Shown: piece after piece, positions 1 through 5,617 of the stretch
Position numbering within the stretch: position 1 is the stretch's first letter
Layout: the number at the start of each line of letters is the position of its first letter
NCBI GenBank assembly: GCA_905198825.1
Contig: CAJKEF010000092.1
Coordinates: 1 to 5,617 of the forward strand
Direction of reading: 5' to 3'
DNA length: 5,617 nt
Source: an uncultured Collinsella sp.
GTDB lineage: Bacteria > Actinomycetota > Coriobacteriia > Coriobacteriales > Coriobacteriaceae
The notes under the pieces: model-generated
Told to the model about the DNA's origin: nothing
What the model saw: the letters and a program-made list of their open reading frames with translations, nothing else
Databases searched by the model: none
Position numbers and translations under genes: made by a program

Positions 1-734
1 CAATTGCCTTTGACCCGTCCTATACCGGCGAGAGCGGCGGTACGCCCCACTATGTAGCATCTCCGGACATCAACACCGAGGACTTCTGCGCGGCGGTGGA
101 TTTCCTCTCTGTGCAAGAAAGCGTTGACCCGGAGCGTATCGGCATCATCGGTATCTGCGGTTGGGGCGGCATGGCAGTCAATGCTGCATCCATCGACACT
201 CGTATCAAAGCTACTGCTGCTATGACGATGTACGACATGACCCGTGTGACCGCCAACGGCTATTTTGACGCTGAGGATTCCGAACAGGCGCGCTTCGAAA
301 AGCGGAAAGCGCTGAACGCGCAGCGCACCGAGGACTATAAAAACGGCAGCAATGCGCTGGTGGGCGGCGTGGTCGATCCATTACCGGAGGATGCGCCGCA
401 GTTTTTAGCGGACTATTACGCCTATTACAGAACTCCGCGAGGCTACCATCCCCGCAGCCTGAACTCCAACGGTGGCTGGAATGTGACGTCCTCGCTGTCG
501 TTCCTGAATATGCCGATTTTGCAATACAGCAGCGAAATTCGCTCTGCGGTACTGCTGGTGCATGGCGAGAAGGCGCACTCCCGTTATTTCAGCGAAACCG
601 CGTACGGCAAGCTGACCGGGGACAACAAGGAATTGCTCATTATCCCTGGTGCCAGCCATACCGACCTTTACGATCAGATGGACATCATTCCGTTTGGAAA
701 GCTGAAGGCATTCTTTGAGGAGTATCTGAAATAA
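1..734 (+). CDS. alpha/beta hydrolase (dienelactone hydrolase / YcjY-like), 5' partial
   Basis: The reading frame is open from base 3 to the TAA at 732-734, giving 243 visible residues; the true start lies before the window, and the GTG at 96 is internal. The fragment shows an alpha/beta-hydrolase core. A D-P-S-Y-T-G-E-S-G-G segment opens it. The nucleophile elbow G-I-C-G-W-G-G follows, with Cys at fragment residue 52. A helical lid region is rich in Tyr and charged residues (about 80-160). The strand A-V-L-L-V-H-G-E-K-A-H-S carries a likely acidic residue (Glu 189), and the catalytic histidine sits in P-G-A-S-H-T-D-L-Y-D (His 219). Relatives are about 310-330 residues, so roughly 70-90 residues are missing. 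A Cys nucleophile is typical of dienelactone hydrolases, but the substrate cannot be read from sequence. No signal peptide can be judged. The protein is probably cytosolic. The gene ends 145 bases before the flavoprotein gene, with no obvious shared operon signal. Confidence 0.85.
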   Translation, partial: IAFDPSYTGESGGTPHYVASPDINTEDFCAAVDFLSVQESVDPERIGIIGICGWGGMAVNAASIDTRIKATAAMTMYDMTRVTANGYFDAEDSEQARFEKRKALNAQRTEDYKNGSNALVGGVVDPLPEDAPQFLADYYAYYRTPRGYHPRSLNSNGGWNVTSSLSFLNMPILQYSSEIRSAVLLVHGEKAHSRYFSETAYGKLTGDNKELLIIPGASHTDLYDQMDIIPFGKLKAFFEEYLK

Positions 735-879
735 GGCGTGCCTTGATTTAATGCCAAGTCTCCAGCAACGATTCTTCTAAAGAGAGGGAGTAGCTGAAAC
801 GAGACGATTGATTAACTCCATTCGTTTTGGTTACAAGAAAACATGCTGCGCGCCTGCAGCATGAAGGAGAGGGAATCCT
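735..879. other. intergenic region upstream of flavoprotein gene, possible weak promoter
   Basis: This gap has no credible coding frame. A weak sigma70-like promoter can be proposed for the downstream gene: TTGATT at 808-813 and TACAAG at 832-837, 18 bases apart, each matching consensus at four of six positions. That would place transcription start near 844, inside the 842-863 hairpin, which would suit an operator. Upstream, AAGG-CGTG-CCTT (733-744) followed by GATTT could be a feeble hairpin ending the hydrolase transcript, but the stem is too short to trust. Short complementary segments GTCTC (758-762) and GAGAC (801-805) could form a stem. I match the region to no known riboswitch. Confidence 0.3.
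842..873 (+). promoter_or_regulatory. perfect 8-bp inverted repeat abutting the Shine-Dalgarno of the flavoprotein gene
   Basis: CATGCTGC at 842-849 and GCAGCATG at 856-863 are exact reverse complements around a six-base loop (GCGCCT). The ribosome binding site AAGGAGAGGG begins at 864, the next base after the stem, and the ATG is at 880. Seen directly: the symmetry and its position. Inferred: either a repressor operator around the transcription start, or an RNA hairpin that modulates ribosome access. It lacks a T tract and lies upstream of a good ribosome binding site, so a terminator is unlikely. Confidence 0.5.
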
Positions 880-1410
880 ATGAAAATCGTTGTATTGAGT
901 GGTAGCCCGCGCAAGGGCGCCAATACCGACACCATGGTCGAGGTGTTTGCCGAGACCGCGCGCGAGGGCGGCAATACGGTCGAGGTCATCCGCGTTGCCA
1001 GCAAGAAAATCGCTGGTTGCCTGGGGTGTCAGTATTGCTTCGCCCACGAGGGCACTTGCGTGCAGAAGGACGACATGGCCAACGTGATCGAGTCGCTGAA
1101 AGACGCCGATATGGCTGTCTTCGCTTCGCCTATCTACTGGTTTGATATCACTGCGCAGGAGAAGGCCGCCATCGACCGCCTGTACGCCTTCGGTGCCACG
1201 GGCTTCCCGTTCACCAAGACGGCCCTTTTGCTCGATAGCCAAGGCGAGGGCGTCTATGGTGCGGCGATCGCTATGTACAAGTCAACCTGCGCGTGCTGCA
1301 AGTGGGAGGACCAAGGCATTATCACCATCAGCGGTATGACCGAGCGCGACAGCATGGCATCCTCGCCCAAGTTGGAAGAGGTGCGAGAGCTCGCTCGCAA
1401 GCTCGCCTAA
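880..1410 (+). CDS. NADPH-dependent FMN reductase / iron-sulfur flavoprotein-like protein
   Basis: Complete 176-residue flavodoxin-fold protein. The ATG at 880 is preceded by AAGGAG at 864-869, about ten bases away, and no better start exists. The N-terminal beta strand and FMN-phosphate loop read S-G-S-P-R-K-G-A-N-T (residues 7-16). Next is a cysteine cluster C47-x2-C50-x2-C53-x6-C60, followed by Q-K-D-D-M, then A-S-P-I-Y-W (82-87), the usual second flavin-contact loop of the NADPH-dependent FMN reductase family. The compact C-x2-C-x2-C-x(4-7)-C spacing is that of archaeal-type iron-sulfur flavoproteins, so a [4Fe-4S] cluster is plausible; some relatives with similar cysteines may not bind one. 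A second cysteine group, C137-x-C139-C140, lies near the C-terminus. Likely role: cytosolic two-electron transfer from NAD(P)H or a ferredoxin to an unknown acceptor. The length is normal for the family. No partner gene is adjacent, so the physiological substrate is unknown. Confidence 0.88.
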   Translation: MKIVVLSGSPRKGANTDTMVEVFAETAREGGNTVEVIRVASKKIAGCLGCQYCFAHEGTCVQKDDMANVIESLKDADMAVFASPIYWFDITAQEKAAIDRLYAFGATGFPFTKTALLLDSQGEGVYGAAIAMYKSTCACCKWEDQGIITISGMTERDSMASSPKLEEVRELARKLA

Positions 1411-1422
1411 GGACAAGAGGAA

Positions 1423-1489
1423 CGCATGGCGATCAGCGTTATTGGAAGTACTTGCCGTCCTTGCCAGGTGAATCGTTGATTGCCATGCG
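1423..1489. repeat. 16-base imperfect inverted repeat in the convergent intergenic gap
   Basis: CGCATGGCGATCAGCG at 1423-1438 and CGTTGATTGCCATGCG at 1474-1489 are reverse complements at 14 of 16 positions. In RNA read from the plus strand both mismatches become G-U pairs, so a full 16-bp stem with a 35-base loop is possible. The region lies between the flavoprotein stop (1410) and the minus-strand ATPase remnant's stop (1519). No T run follows on either strand, so a conventional intrinsic terminator is not supported. Each arm contains ATG-GC-purine-ATC on its own strand, opening ORFs of 17 codons (plus, from 1426) and 15 codons (minus, from 1487). The loop carries CTTGCC twice (1451-1456, 1460-1465). 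It may be a bidirectional transcript barrier or an inverted-duplication scar. Confidence 0.5.
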
Positions 1490-1518
1490 CTGTTGCCCTT
1501 GCGGACAATCTTGGCGTG

Positions 1519-2352
1519 CTAGGAGGCCTTCTCGCTCAGGAACTCCCTGAATGCGGGGATGTCAAAGCCAACGAGACCACGCCCGCGCTCCCCGATAACG
1601 CCGTCCTCGAGGAGGCGGCGTTTGTATTGGCTTGCGTAGTTGCTGGCGACGCCTATGCGTTTGGCAATTTCTGAGACTCTGCTGGGGCCAGAATCGGGCA
1701 GCATCGCGAGCAAAAACTCAATGTCTTTATCGGAAAGCTCCCGATAGGTCGTTTCGAGAATTCGATCGCGCAGCTCCATACGGGCAAGCAGAGAACCCTG
1801 CTGGACATCAGGTGCGCTGATTTTGGGCGAGTTCTCCGAAACATCCCATGTGCGATATCCGACGAGCGCTTCTGGCGTGATTGAGCGGCCTCCGGCCTCA
1901 ACGGTTTTGCGGAATGCGTTTGCAATTTCAACGTCAGTGATTCGTCCCAACTGATGATATTGGGAACGCCTGAGGAACGAGACGGAATCGTTACGCAGCA
2001 ACGCCGATACTTTGTAGGGCAGTCCTGCCATGAGTAGGGCAACTTTTTTACCTTCGCGTACAAAGTGCTGGTAAACAGAGGCAAATTGAAGCATTTCTTC
2101 GAGATCGACGGTGACTTCATCGATGGTGATGAGAAGTCCGATGTCATGTTTTTCGAGTTGCTTAAAGATGCCATTCATGCGCGTGCGCCAGTTGCCCTGA
2201 GCCTCTTGAGCATATGTCCACTGGGCCAATTTGAACACCGTTTATGCGCGCGTGAGGCTGTGAGAGGTAGCTATCTGCGGCTTCTTTGGTTCGCTCGATA
2301 ATATCTTCGAGCATGCCTGGCATGGCGGAGACATTTGCTGCGATCCATGGTG
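1519..2352 (-). pseudogene. decayed ATP-binding protein (AAA-type ATPase with C-terminal winged helix)
   Basis: Two minus-strand frames together make one ATPase that is no longer intact. The upstream piece (about 2352 to 2225) reads W-I-A-A-N-V-S-A-M-P-G-M-L-E-D-I and on to I-N-G-V-Q-I-G. The downstream frame (from 2241 to the TAG at 1519) contains Walker B L-L-I-T-I-D-E-V, the strand V-A-L-L-M-A-G-L-P, F-L-R-R-S-Q-Y, then L-V-G-Y-R-T-W-D, and a C-terminal winged helix (about the last 70 residues, with S-E-I-A-K-R-I-G-V). Lesions: the P-loop (Walker A) N-terminus, perhaps 80-100 residues, is absent; a one-base frameshift is needed, most simply an extra C in the run complementary to 2223-2225; and the stretch before L-V-G-Y-R, where relatives have about 15 more residues including a G-F-P-x-x-x-Q motif, seems deleted in frame. 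Intact relatives run to about 380-400 residues and are often multicopy in Coriobacteriia (from memory). It is probably inactive, since no nucleotide-binding loop remains. Confidence 0.75.
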
Positions 2353-2365
2353 GCCCCTTTGCAGG

Positions 2366-2394
2366 TTTTGCTAACTTTTGCAACTTTTGCTAAC
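2366..2394. repeat. three head-to-tail copies of TTTTGC(T)AAC upstream of the ATPase remnant
   Basis: TTTTGCTAAC (2366-2375), TTTTGCAAC (2376-2384) and TTTTGCTAAC (2385-2394) follow one another with no spacer; the middle copy lacks one T. Read on the minus strand the unit is GTTAGCAAAA, lying about 15-45 bases upstream of the ATPase remnant. An AAAGGGG-like ribosome binding sequence (complement of 2353-2360) lies between the repeat and the remnant. Inference: these could be iterated protein-binding sites controlling the lost gene, kept when its 5' coding part was deleted. A simple slippage-generated repeat cannot be excluded. Confidence 0.55.
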
Positions 2395-2470
2395 GGCTTA
2401 ACATGTCTTGTGCCGTGGGATTGCAGGAATGAAAAACGGGGATTCCTATTATTCCGACTACGTTGCAGCG

Positions 2471-2513
2471 AGCGGGACCCGGAGCGCGATGTTGCTGCGC
2501 TCCGGGTCCCGCT
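2471..2513 (-). terminator. 17-bp perfect hairpin downstream of parC, probable transcript end
   Basis: AGCGGGACCCGGAGCGC (2471-2487) and GCGCTCCGGGTCCCGCT (2497-2513) are exact reverse complements separated by nine bases (GATGTTGCT). The hairpin begins 37 bases past the parC stop, where a terminator is expected. No T tract follows the stem in the minus direction (CGCTGCAACG), and only TTT occurs on the plus side at 2516-2518. It would therefore have to act as a U-less, GC-rich actinobacterial-type terminator or as a 3' stability hairpin. GCAGCG (2465-2470) can alternatively pair with CGCTGC (2510-2515). Confidence 0.55.
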
Positions 2514-2549
2514 GCTTTGTAAACCCATGACGATTTGGCCACCGTTGTT

Positions 2550-4790
2550 TTAGTCAAACAGGCTCGGCATGTCGTTTTCCTTCATGAGGGCACCGGCAGA
2601 AGGCAGGCTCTGCGCGGTGAACTTCTCGGCGGAGACGCCGGCGCCAAGGATCTCCTCGGTTGTGCCGACGGTGGTGACCGAGCGGCCCTTCTTGGCCGTA
2701 AAGGCCTGGACGCCCTGCGTGTTGGTGGTCGTCTTGGTCTTGAGCAGCGACGTGTTGAAGTTCATCAAACGATAGTCGCTCGAGACCAGTGCGATGTCGC
2801 GATCTTCCTTGAGCACCTGGGCATACAGCAGCTTGCTGCCACCGTAGATGGCGTTCTTGAGGCGCTTGCGGTTGGTTTTAGTGACGTATCCAGAAAGCGC
2901 GACGCGCACCACGCGGCCGTTCTCAAAGACGAACAACACGTCGGCCTTGTAGTCCTCGGGGTCGATGACCCAGATGACACTCTCGTCGGGTTCCATCTCA
3001 AGATCGGTCGGCAGGTACGAGCCCAGCTGGGCCGACTTGGTGTCCTCAAATGCCGCAACCTTGCACTTGTACACCTGGCTCTTGTTGGTAAAGACCAGCA
3101 GCTCGTGGGTGTTGGAGGACGGGAACTCGATAAAGGGTTTGTCGCCGTCCTTGTACTTGAGCGTGGTCGCCTTTTTGAGGACGCGGTCCGTCATCTTCTT
3201 AAGGTAGCCATCGCGCGAGAGCATGATGGTGACCGGGTACTCCTCGACCTCGGGCTCCAAGCTTACTTCGATAACCTCATGGGGCTCGATCCTGCCCGTG
3301 CGGCGCGGCATCACGTACTTCTTGTTGACCGCGGCCAGCTCATCGCTGATGACCTTCTTGATGTTCTCCTCGCTGGAGAGGATCTCCTCAAGCTCGGCAA
3401 TCTCGCCCTCAAGCTTGGCGATGTCCTTGGTGCGGTTGAGGATGTACTCCTCGTTGATGTTGCGGAGCTTAAGTTCGGCAACAAACTCGGCCTGGGTCTC
3501 GTCGATGTCGAAGCCGCGCATAAGGTTGGGCACGACCTCGGCCTCGAGCTTGGTGCCACGGATGATGGCGATCGCCTTGTCGATGTCGAGCAGGATCGCC
3601 TCGAGGCCGTGCAGCAGGTGCAGGCGCTCGGACTTTTTGCCCAGGTCAAAGTTGATGCGTCGACGCGTGGACTCAATTCGCCACTTGACCCACTCGTGCA
3701 GGATCTGGCGCACGCCCATAACGCGGGGGTAACCATCGACCAGCACGTTGAAGTTGCACGAGAACGAATCCTGCAGCGTGGTCGAGCGATAGAGCTTGGC
3801 CATGAGCTTGTCGGGGTCGACACCGCGCTTAAGGTCGATGGCGATGCGCAGGCCCGAAAGGTCGGTCTCGTCGCGGATATCGGCAATCTCCTTGACCTTG
3901 CCCTCCTTGGAGAGCTTGACGATGCGCTCGATGATGACATCGGTCTTGGTGGTGTAGGGGATCTCGTAGACCTCGATGATGCGCTCTTCGGGGATCCAAC
4001 GCCAGCGGGAGCGGATTTGGAAGCTGCCAAGGCCGGTCTCGATGATCTTCTCCATCTCCTCGCGGCGGTAGATGATCTCGCCGCCGGTCGAGAAGTCGGG
4101 CATGGGCATGTACTCGAGCAGGTCGCAGTCGGGGTCCTGCAAGTAGTGCATGGTGGCAGTGCAGACCTCGTTGAGGTTGAAGCCGCAGATGTCGGACGCC
4201 ATGGCGACGCCGATGCCCTTGTTGGCCGAGACAAGGATGTTGGGGAACGTGGTGGGCAGCAGGCGCGGCTCCTTCATGGCGCCGTCGTAGCTGTCAACGA
4301 AGTCGACCGGGTCCTTGTCGATGTCCTTGAAGATCTCGGCGCTGATGGGGGAGAGCTTGGCCTCGGTGTAACGCGAGGCGGCGTAGCTCAGGTCGCCCGA
4401 ATAGTACTTGCCAAAGTTGCCCTTCGACTCCACGAAGGGGGCAAGCAGCGCCTCGTTGCCGGTGGCCAGACGCACCATCGTCTCGTAGATCGCGGCGTCG
4501 CCGTGCGGGTTGAGCTTCATGGTCTGGCCCACGATGTTGGCGCTCTTCTGGCGCTCGCCCTTGAGCAGACCCATCTTGTACATGGTGTAGAGCAGCTTGC
4601 GGTGCGAGGGCTTAAAGCCGTCGATCTCGGGGAACGCACGCGAGACGTTGACGCTCATGGCGTAGGGCATGTAGTTGACCTCGAGCGTCTGCGTGATCGG
4701 CTGGTCGGTTACCTCGGAGTGCAGGCCGATGACGTTCTCGGCGTTAACCTGCTTTTTCTTTGGCTGGTTCTTCGTCTTCTTCTTTGCCAC
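2550..4790 (-). CDS. parC: DNA topoisomerase IV subunit A-like (type IIA topoisomerase cleavage subunit)
   Basis: Complete 746-residue protein with a GTG start (complement of 4788-4790), chosen because AGAGGA (complement of 4795-4800) sits four bases upstream and the Lys-rich N-terminus follows at once. After that basic tail comes the breakage-reunion domain: M-P-Y-A-M-S-V (41-47), P-E-I-D-G-F-K-P-S-H-R-K-L-L-Y (54-68), P-H-G-D-A-A-I-Y-E (95-103), catalytic R140-Y141 in A-A-S-R-Y-T-E, and L-P-T-T-F-P-N-I-L-V (178-187). A tower and a coiled-coil gate follow (about 440-495), then a beta-pinwheel-like C-terminal domain (about 515-720). I see no canonical GyrA box (Q-R-R-G-G-K-G), which favours a decatenase or relaxase over a supercoiling gyrase. 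It cleaves both DNA strands through Tyr141 and pairs with the ParE subunit encoded 45 bases upstream. The type matches the second GyrA/ParC paralogue of Clostridia and Coriobacteriia. The position equivalent to quinolone-contact Ser83 is Ala99; the acidic partner is Glu103. The gene could also be annotated as a GyrA paralogue. Confidence 0.92.
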   Translation of the reverse strand: MAKKKTKNQPKKKQVNAENVIGLHSEVTDQPITQTLEVNYMPYAMSVNVSRAFPEIDGFKPSHRKLLYTMYKMGLLKGERQKSANIVGQTMKLNPHGDAAIYETMVRLATGNEALLAPFVESKGNFGKYYSGDLSYAASRYTEAKLSPISAEIFKDIDKDPVDFVDSYDGAMKEPRLLPTTFPNILVSANKGIGVAMASDICGFNLNEVCTATMHYLQDPDCDLLEYMPMPDFSTGGEIIYRREEMEKIIETGLGSFQIRSRWRWIPEERIIEVYEIPYTTKTDVIIERIVKLSKEGKVKEIADIRDETDLSGLRIAIDLKRGVDPDKLMAKLYRSTTLQDSFSCNFNVLVDGYPRVMGVRQILHEWVKWRIESTRRRINFDLGKKSERLHLLHGLEAILLDIDKAIAIIRGTKLEAEVVPNLMRGFDIDETQAEFVAELKLRNINEEYILNRTKDIAKLEGEIAELEEILSSEENIKKVISDELAAVNKKYVMPRRTGRIEPHEVIEVSLEPEVEEYPVTIMLSRDGYLKKMTDRVLKKATTLKYKDGDKPFIEFPSSNTHELLVFTNKSQVYKCKVAAFEDTKSAQLGSYLPTDLEMEPDESVIWVIDPEDYKADVLFVFENGRVVRVALSGYVTKTNRKRLKNAIYGGSKLLYAQVLKEDRDIALVSSDYRLMNFNTSLLKTKTTTNTQGVQAFTAKKGRSVTTVGTTEEILGAGVSAEKFTAQSLPSAGALMKENDMPSLFD

Positions 4791-4835
4791 GATTTCCTCT
4801 TGAACTTCTTATGGGCCGTCGTTATCGATTTGCTG

Positions 4836-5617
4836 CTACTGCAGGTCCAGCTGGTCCAGGTATTCCTTGCCGTGCTCGGAGATATGGCGCTTGCGGCCTG
4901 CCTCGTCGTTGCCCAGCAACAGGTTGAACATGGTTTCCATCTTGGTGACGTCCTCGGGCTCCACCTTGATCAGGCGACGCGTCTCGGGGTTCATGGTGGT
5001 GAGCCACATCATGTCCGGGTCGTTCTCACCAAGACCCTTGGAGCGGTTGATGGAGCACTTTTGGTCGCCAATCTCCTTGAGGATGCCGTTCTTTTCGAGC
5101 TCGGTGTAGGCAAAGTAGGTCTTCTCTTTGCAGTTGATCTCGTAGAGCGGCGACTCGGCGATATACACGTAACCCTCGTCGATAAGTGTGGGCACCAGAC
5201 GGTAGAGCATGGTGAGCACGAGCGTGCGGATGTGATAACCGTCGACGTCGGCGTCCGTACAGATGATGACCTTGTTCCAGTTGAGGTTGTCCAGGTCAAA
5301 GGCGCCAAGGTTCTTGATGCGCTTGTCCTTGATCTCCACGCCGCAGCCCAGCACGCGCATGAGGTCCATGATGATGTCGGACTTAAAGATGCGCGGATAA
5401 TCCTCCTTTAGGCAGTTGAGGATCTTACCGCGGACGGGCATAACGCCCTGGAACTCGGCATCGCGCGACGTGCGAATGGCGCCCGCTGCCGAGTCGCCCT
5501 CTACGATGTAGATCTCGCGGCGGCTCTTGTCCTTGGAGCGGCAGTCGATGAACTTCTGCACGCGGTTGGCCATGTCGGTCTTCTGCTGCAGGTTGGTCTT
5601 GATGCTCTGGCGCGTCT
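4836..5617 (-). CDS. parE: DNA topoisomerase IV subunit B-like (ATPase/TOPRIM subunit), 5' partial
   Basis: The frame is open from the window edge to the TAG at 4836-4838 and shows about 259 C-terminal residues; the GHKL ATPase domain lies outside. The in-frame ATG at 5573 is internal, since T-R-Q-S-I-K-T-N-L-Q-Q-K precedes it without a stop. The TOPRIM domain is complete: E-G-D-S-A (fragment residues 39-43, metal-binding Glu first), P-V-R-G-K-I-L-N, and D-A-D-V-D (121-125) in I-C-T-D-A-D-V-D-G-Y-H. Then come R-S-K-G-L-G-E-N and T-T-M-N-P-E-T-R-R, the standard GyrB/ParE tail. TOPRIM holds the Mg2+ ions that assist the ParC tyrosine in DNA cleavage. Two features mark the divergent paralogue rather than housekeeping GyrB: G-Y-H in place of the usual G-A-H after the acidic motif, and a longer segment before it (V-L-G-C-G-V-E-I-K-D-K-R). 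It is the first gene of the parE-parC pair; its promoter lies outside the window. Confidence 0.92.
   Translation of the reverse strand, partial: TRQSIKTNLQQKTDMANRVQKFIDCRSKDKSRREIYIVEGDSAAGAIRTSRDAEFQGVMPVRGKILNCLKEDYPRIFKSDIIMDLMRVLGCGVEIKDKRIKNLGAFDLDNLNWNKVIICTDADVDGYHIRTLVLTMLYRLVPTLIDEGYVYIAESPLYEINCKEKTYFAYTELEKNGILKEIGDQKCSINRSKGLGENDPDMMWLTTMNPETRRLIKVEPEDVTKMETMFNLLLGNDEAGRKRHISEHGKEYLDQLDLQ

Noticed and set aside
758..819. A possible riboswitch in front of the flavoprotein gene: GGGAGTAGC resembles the opening of the yybP-ykoY manganese riboswitch, and several short stems can be drawn.
   Set aside because: Only the short opening string matches; the second conserved loop of that class and a downstream expression platform are missing, and no manganese or membrane transport gene follows.
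1426..1479. A 17-codon plus-strand ORF (MAISVIGSTCRPCQVNR) with AAGAGG at 1415-1420, possibly a truncated gene start.
   Set aside because: It is too short to recognise, its start lies inside the 1423-1438 repeat arm, and no continuing homology is seen after the TGA. A gene stub cut off by rearrangement remains possible but unsupported.
1653..2174. A 173-codon minus-strand frame overlapping the ATPase remnant.
   Set aside because: It is a shadow: the competing frame contains Walker B and a winged helix, while this one is Ser/Arg/Pro-rich without any motif.
2271..2348. An ATG at 2348 (minus) with a good AAAGGGG sequence just upstream, opening a short Arg-rich peptide.
   Set aside because: The frame ends after about 25 codons and the ATPase-like sequence runs in a different frame over the same bases. 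The apparent ribosome site more likely belonged to the lost ATPase start.
3311..4234. A 307-codon minus-strand frame within parC.
   Set aside because: It is very Ser/Arg/Thr/Pro-rich, as expected for an out-of-frame reading of a GC-rich gene; parC continues uninterrupted across the whole span.
2535..5411. A plus-strand open frame of 958 codons running antisense to parC and parE.
   Set aside because: Its codons are exactly in register with those of both minus-strand genes, so a stop would require sense codons TTA, CTA or TCA, which G/C-ending codon use avoids. The translation is a low-complexity Leu/Val/Asp/Gly mixture with no recognisable domain, and the minus-strand products are unmistakable topoisomerase subunits.

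Overview
The window looks like chromosomal DNA from a gut-type actinobacterium of the class Coriobacteriia, with a Collinsella-like genome as the best guess. The reasons are a moderately high GC content, strongly G/C-ending codons in the topoisomerase genes, and the protein types present: a divergent second type IIA topoisomerase and a DExx-type ATPase with a C-terminal winged helix. This assignment rests on remembered protein character and not on a search.

Layout. Positions 1-734 (+) hold the C-terminal three quarters of an alpha/beta hydrolase; its start lies outside the window. After a 145-base gap comes a complete flavodoxin-fold NADPH-dependent FMN reductase with a cysteine cluster like that of iron-sulfur flavoproteins (880-1410, +). 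A perfect hairpin directly abuts its ribosome binding site. A convergent gap (1411-1518) contains a 16-base imperfect inverted repeat. On the minus strand, 1519-2352 is the decayed remnant of an ATP-binding protein: it keeps Walker B and the winged helix, but has lost the P-loop end, has a frameshift, and apparently has an internal in-frame deletion. Just upstream of the remnant are three back-to-back copies of a 9-10 base motif (2366-2394), a candidate operator or promoter relic.

The right half is a conserved topoisomerase operon on the minus strand. The ParE-type ATPase subunit (4836 to beyond 5617) lies upstream and is cut by the window edge. The complete ParC-type cleavage subunit (2550-4790) follows after 45 bases. 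A 17-bp perfect hairpin 37 bases beyond the parC stop is the likely end of the transcript. The two subunits would assemble as a C2E2 heterotetramer that passes one DNA duplex through another to decatenate or relax chromosomes. Both belong to the gyrase-like paralogue type also seen in Clostridia, not to the housekeeping gyrase.

I see no convincing new multi-gene system. The points most worth a second look are the ATPase remnant with its tandem motif, the convergent-gap inverted repeat, the hairpin in front of the flavoprotein gene, and the alanine at the quinolone-contact position of ParC.
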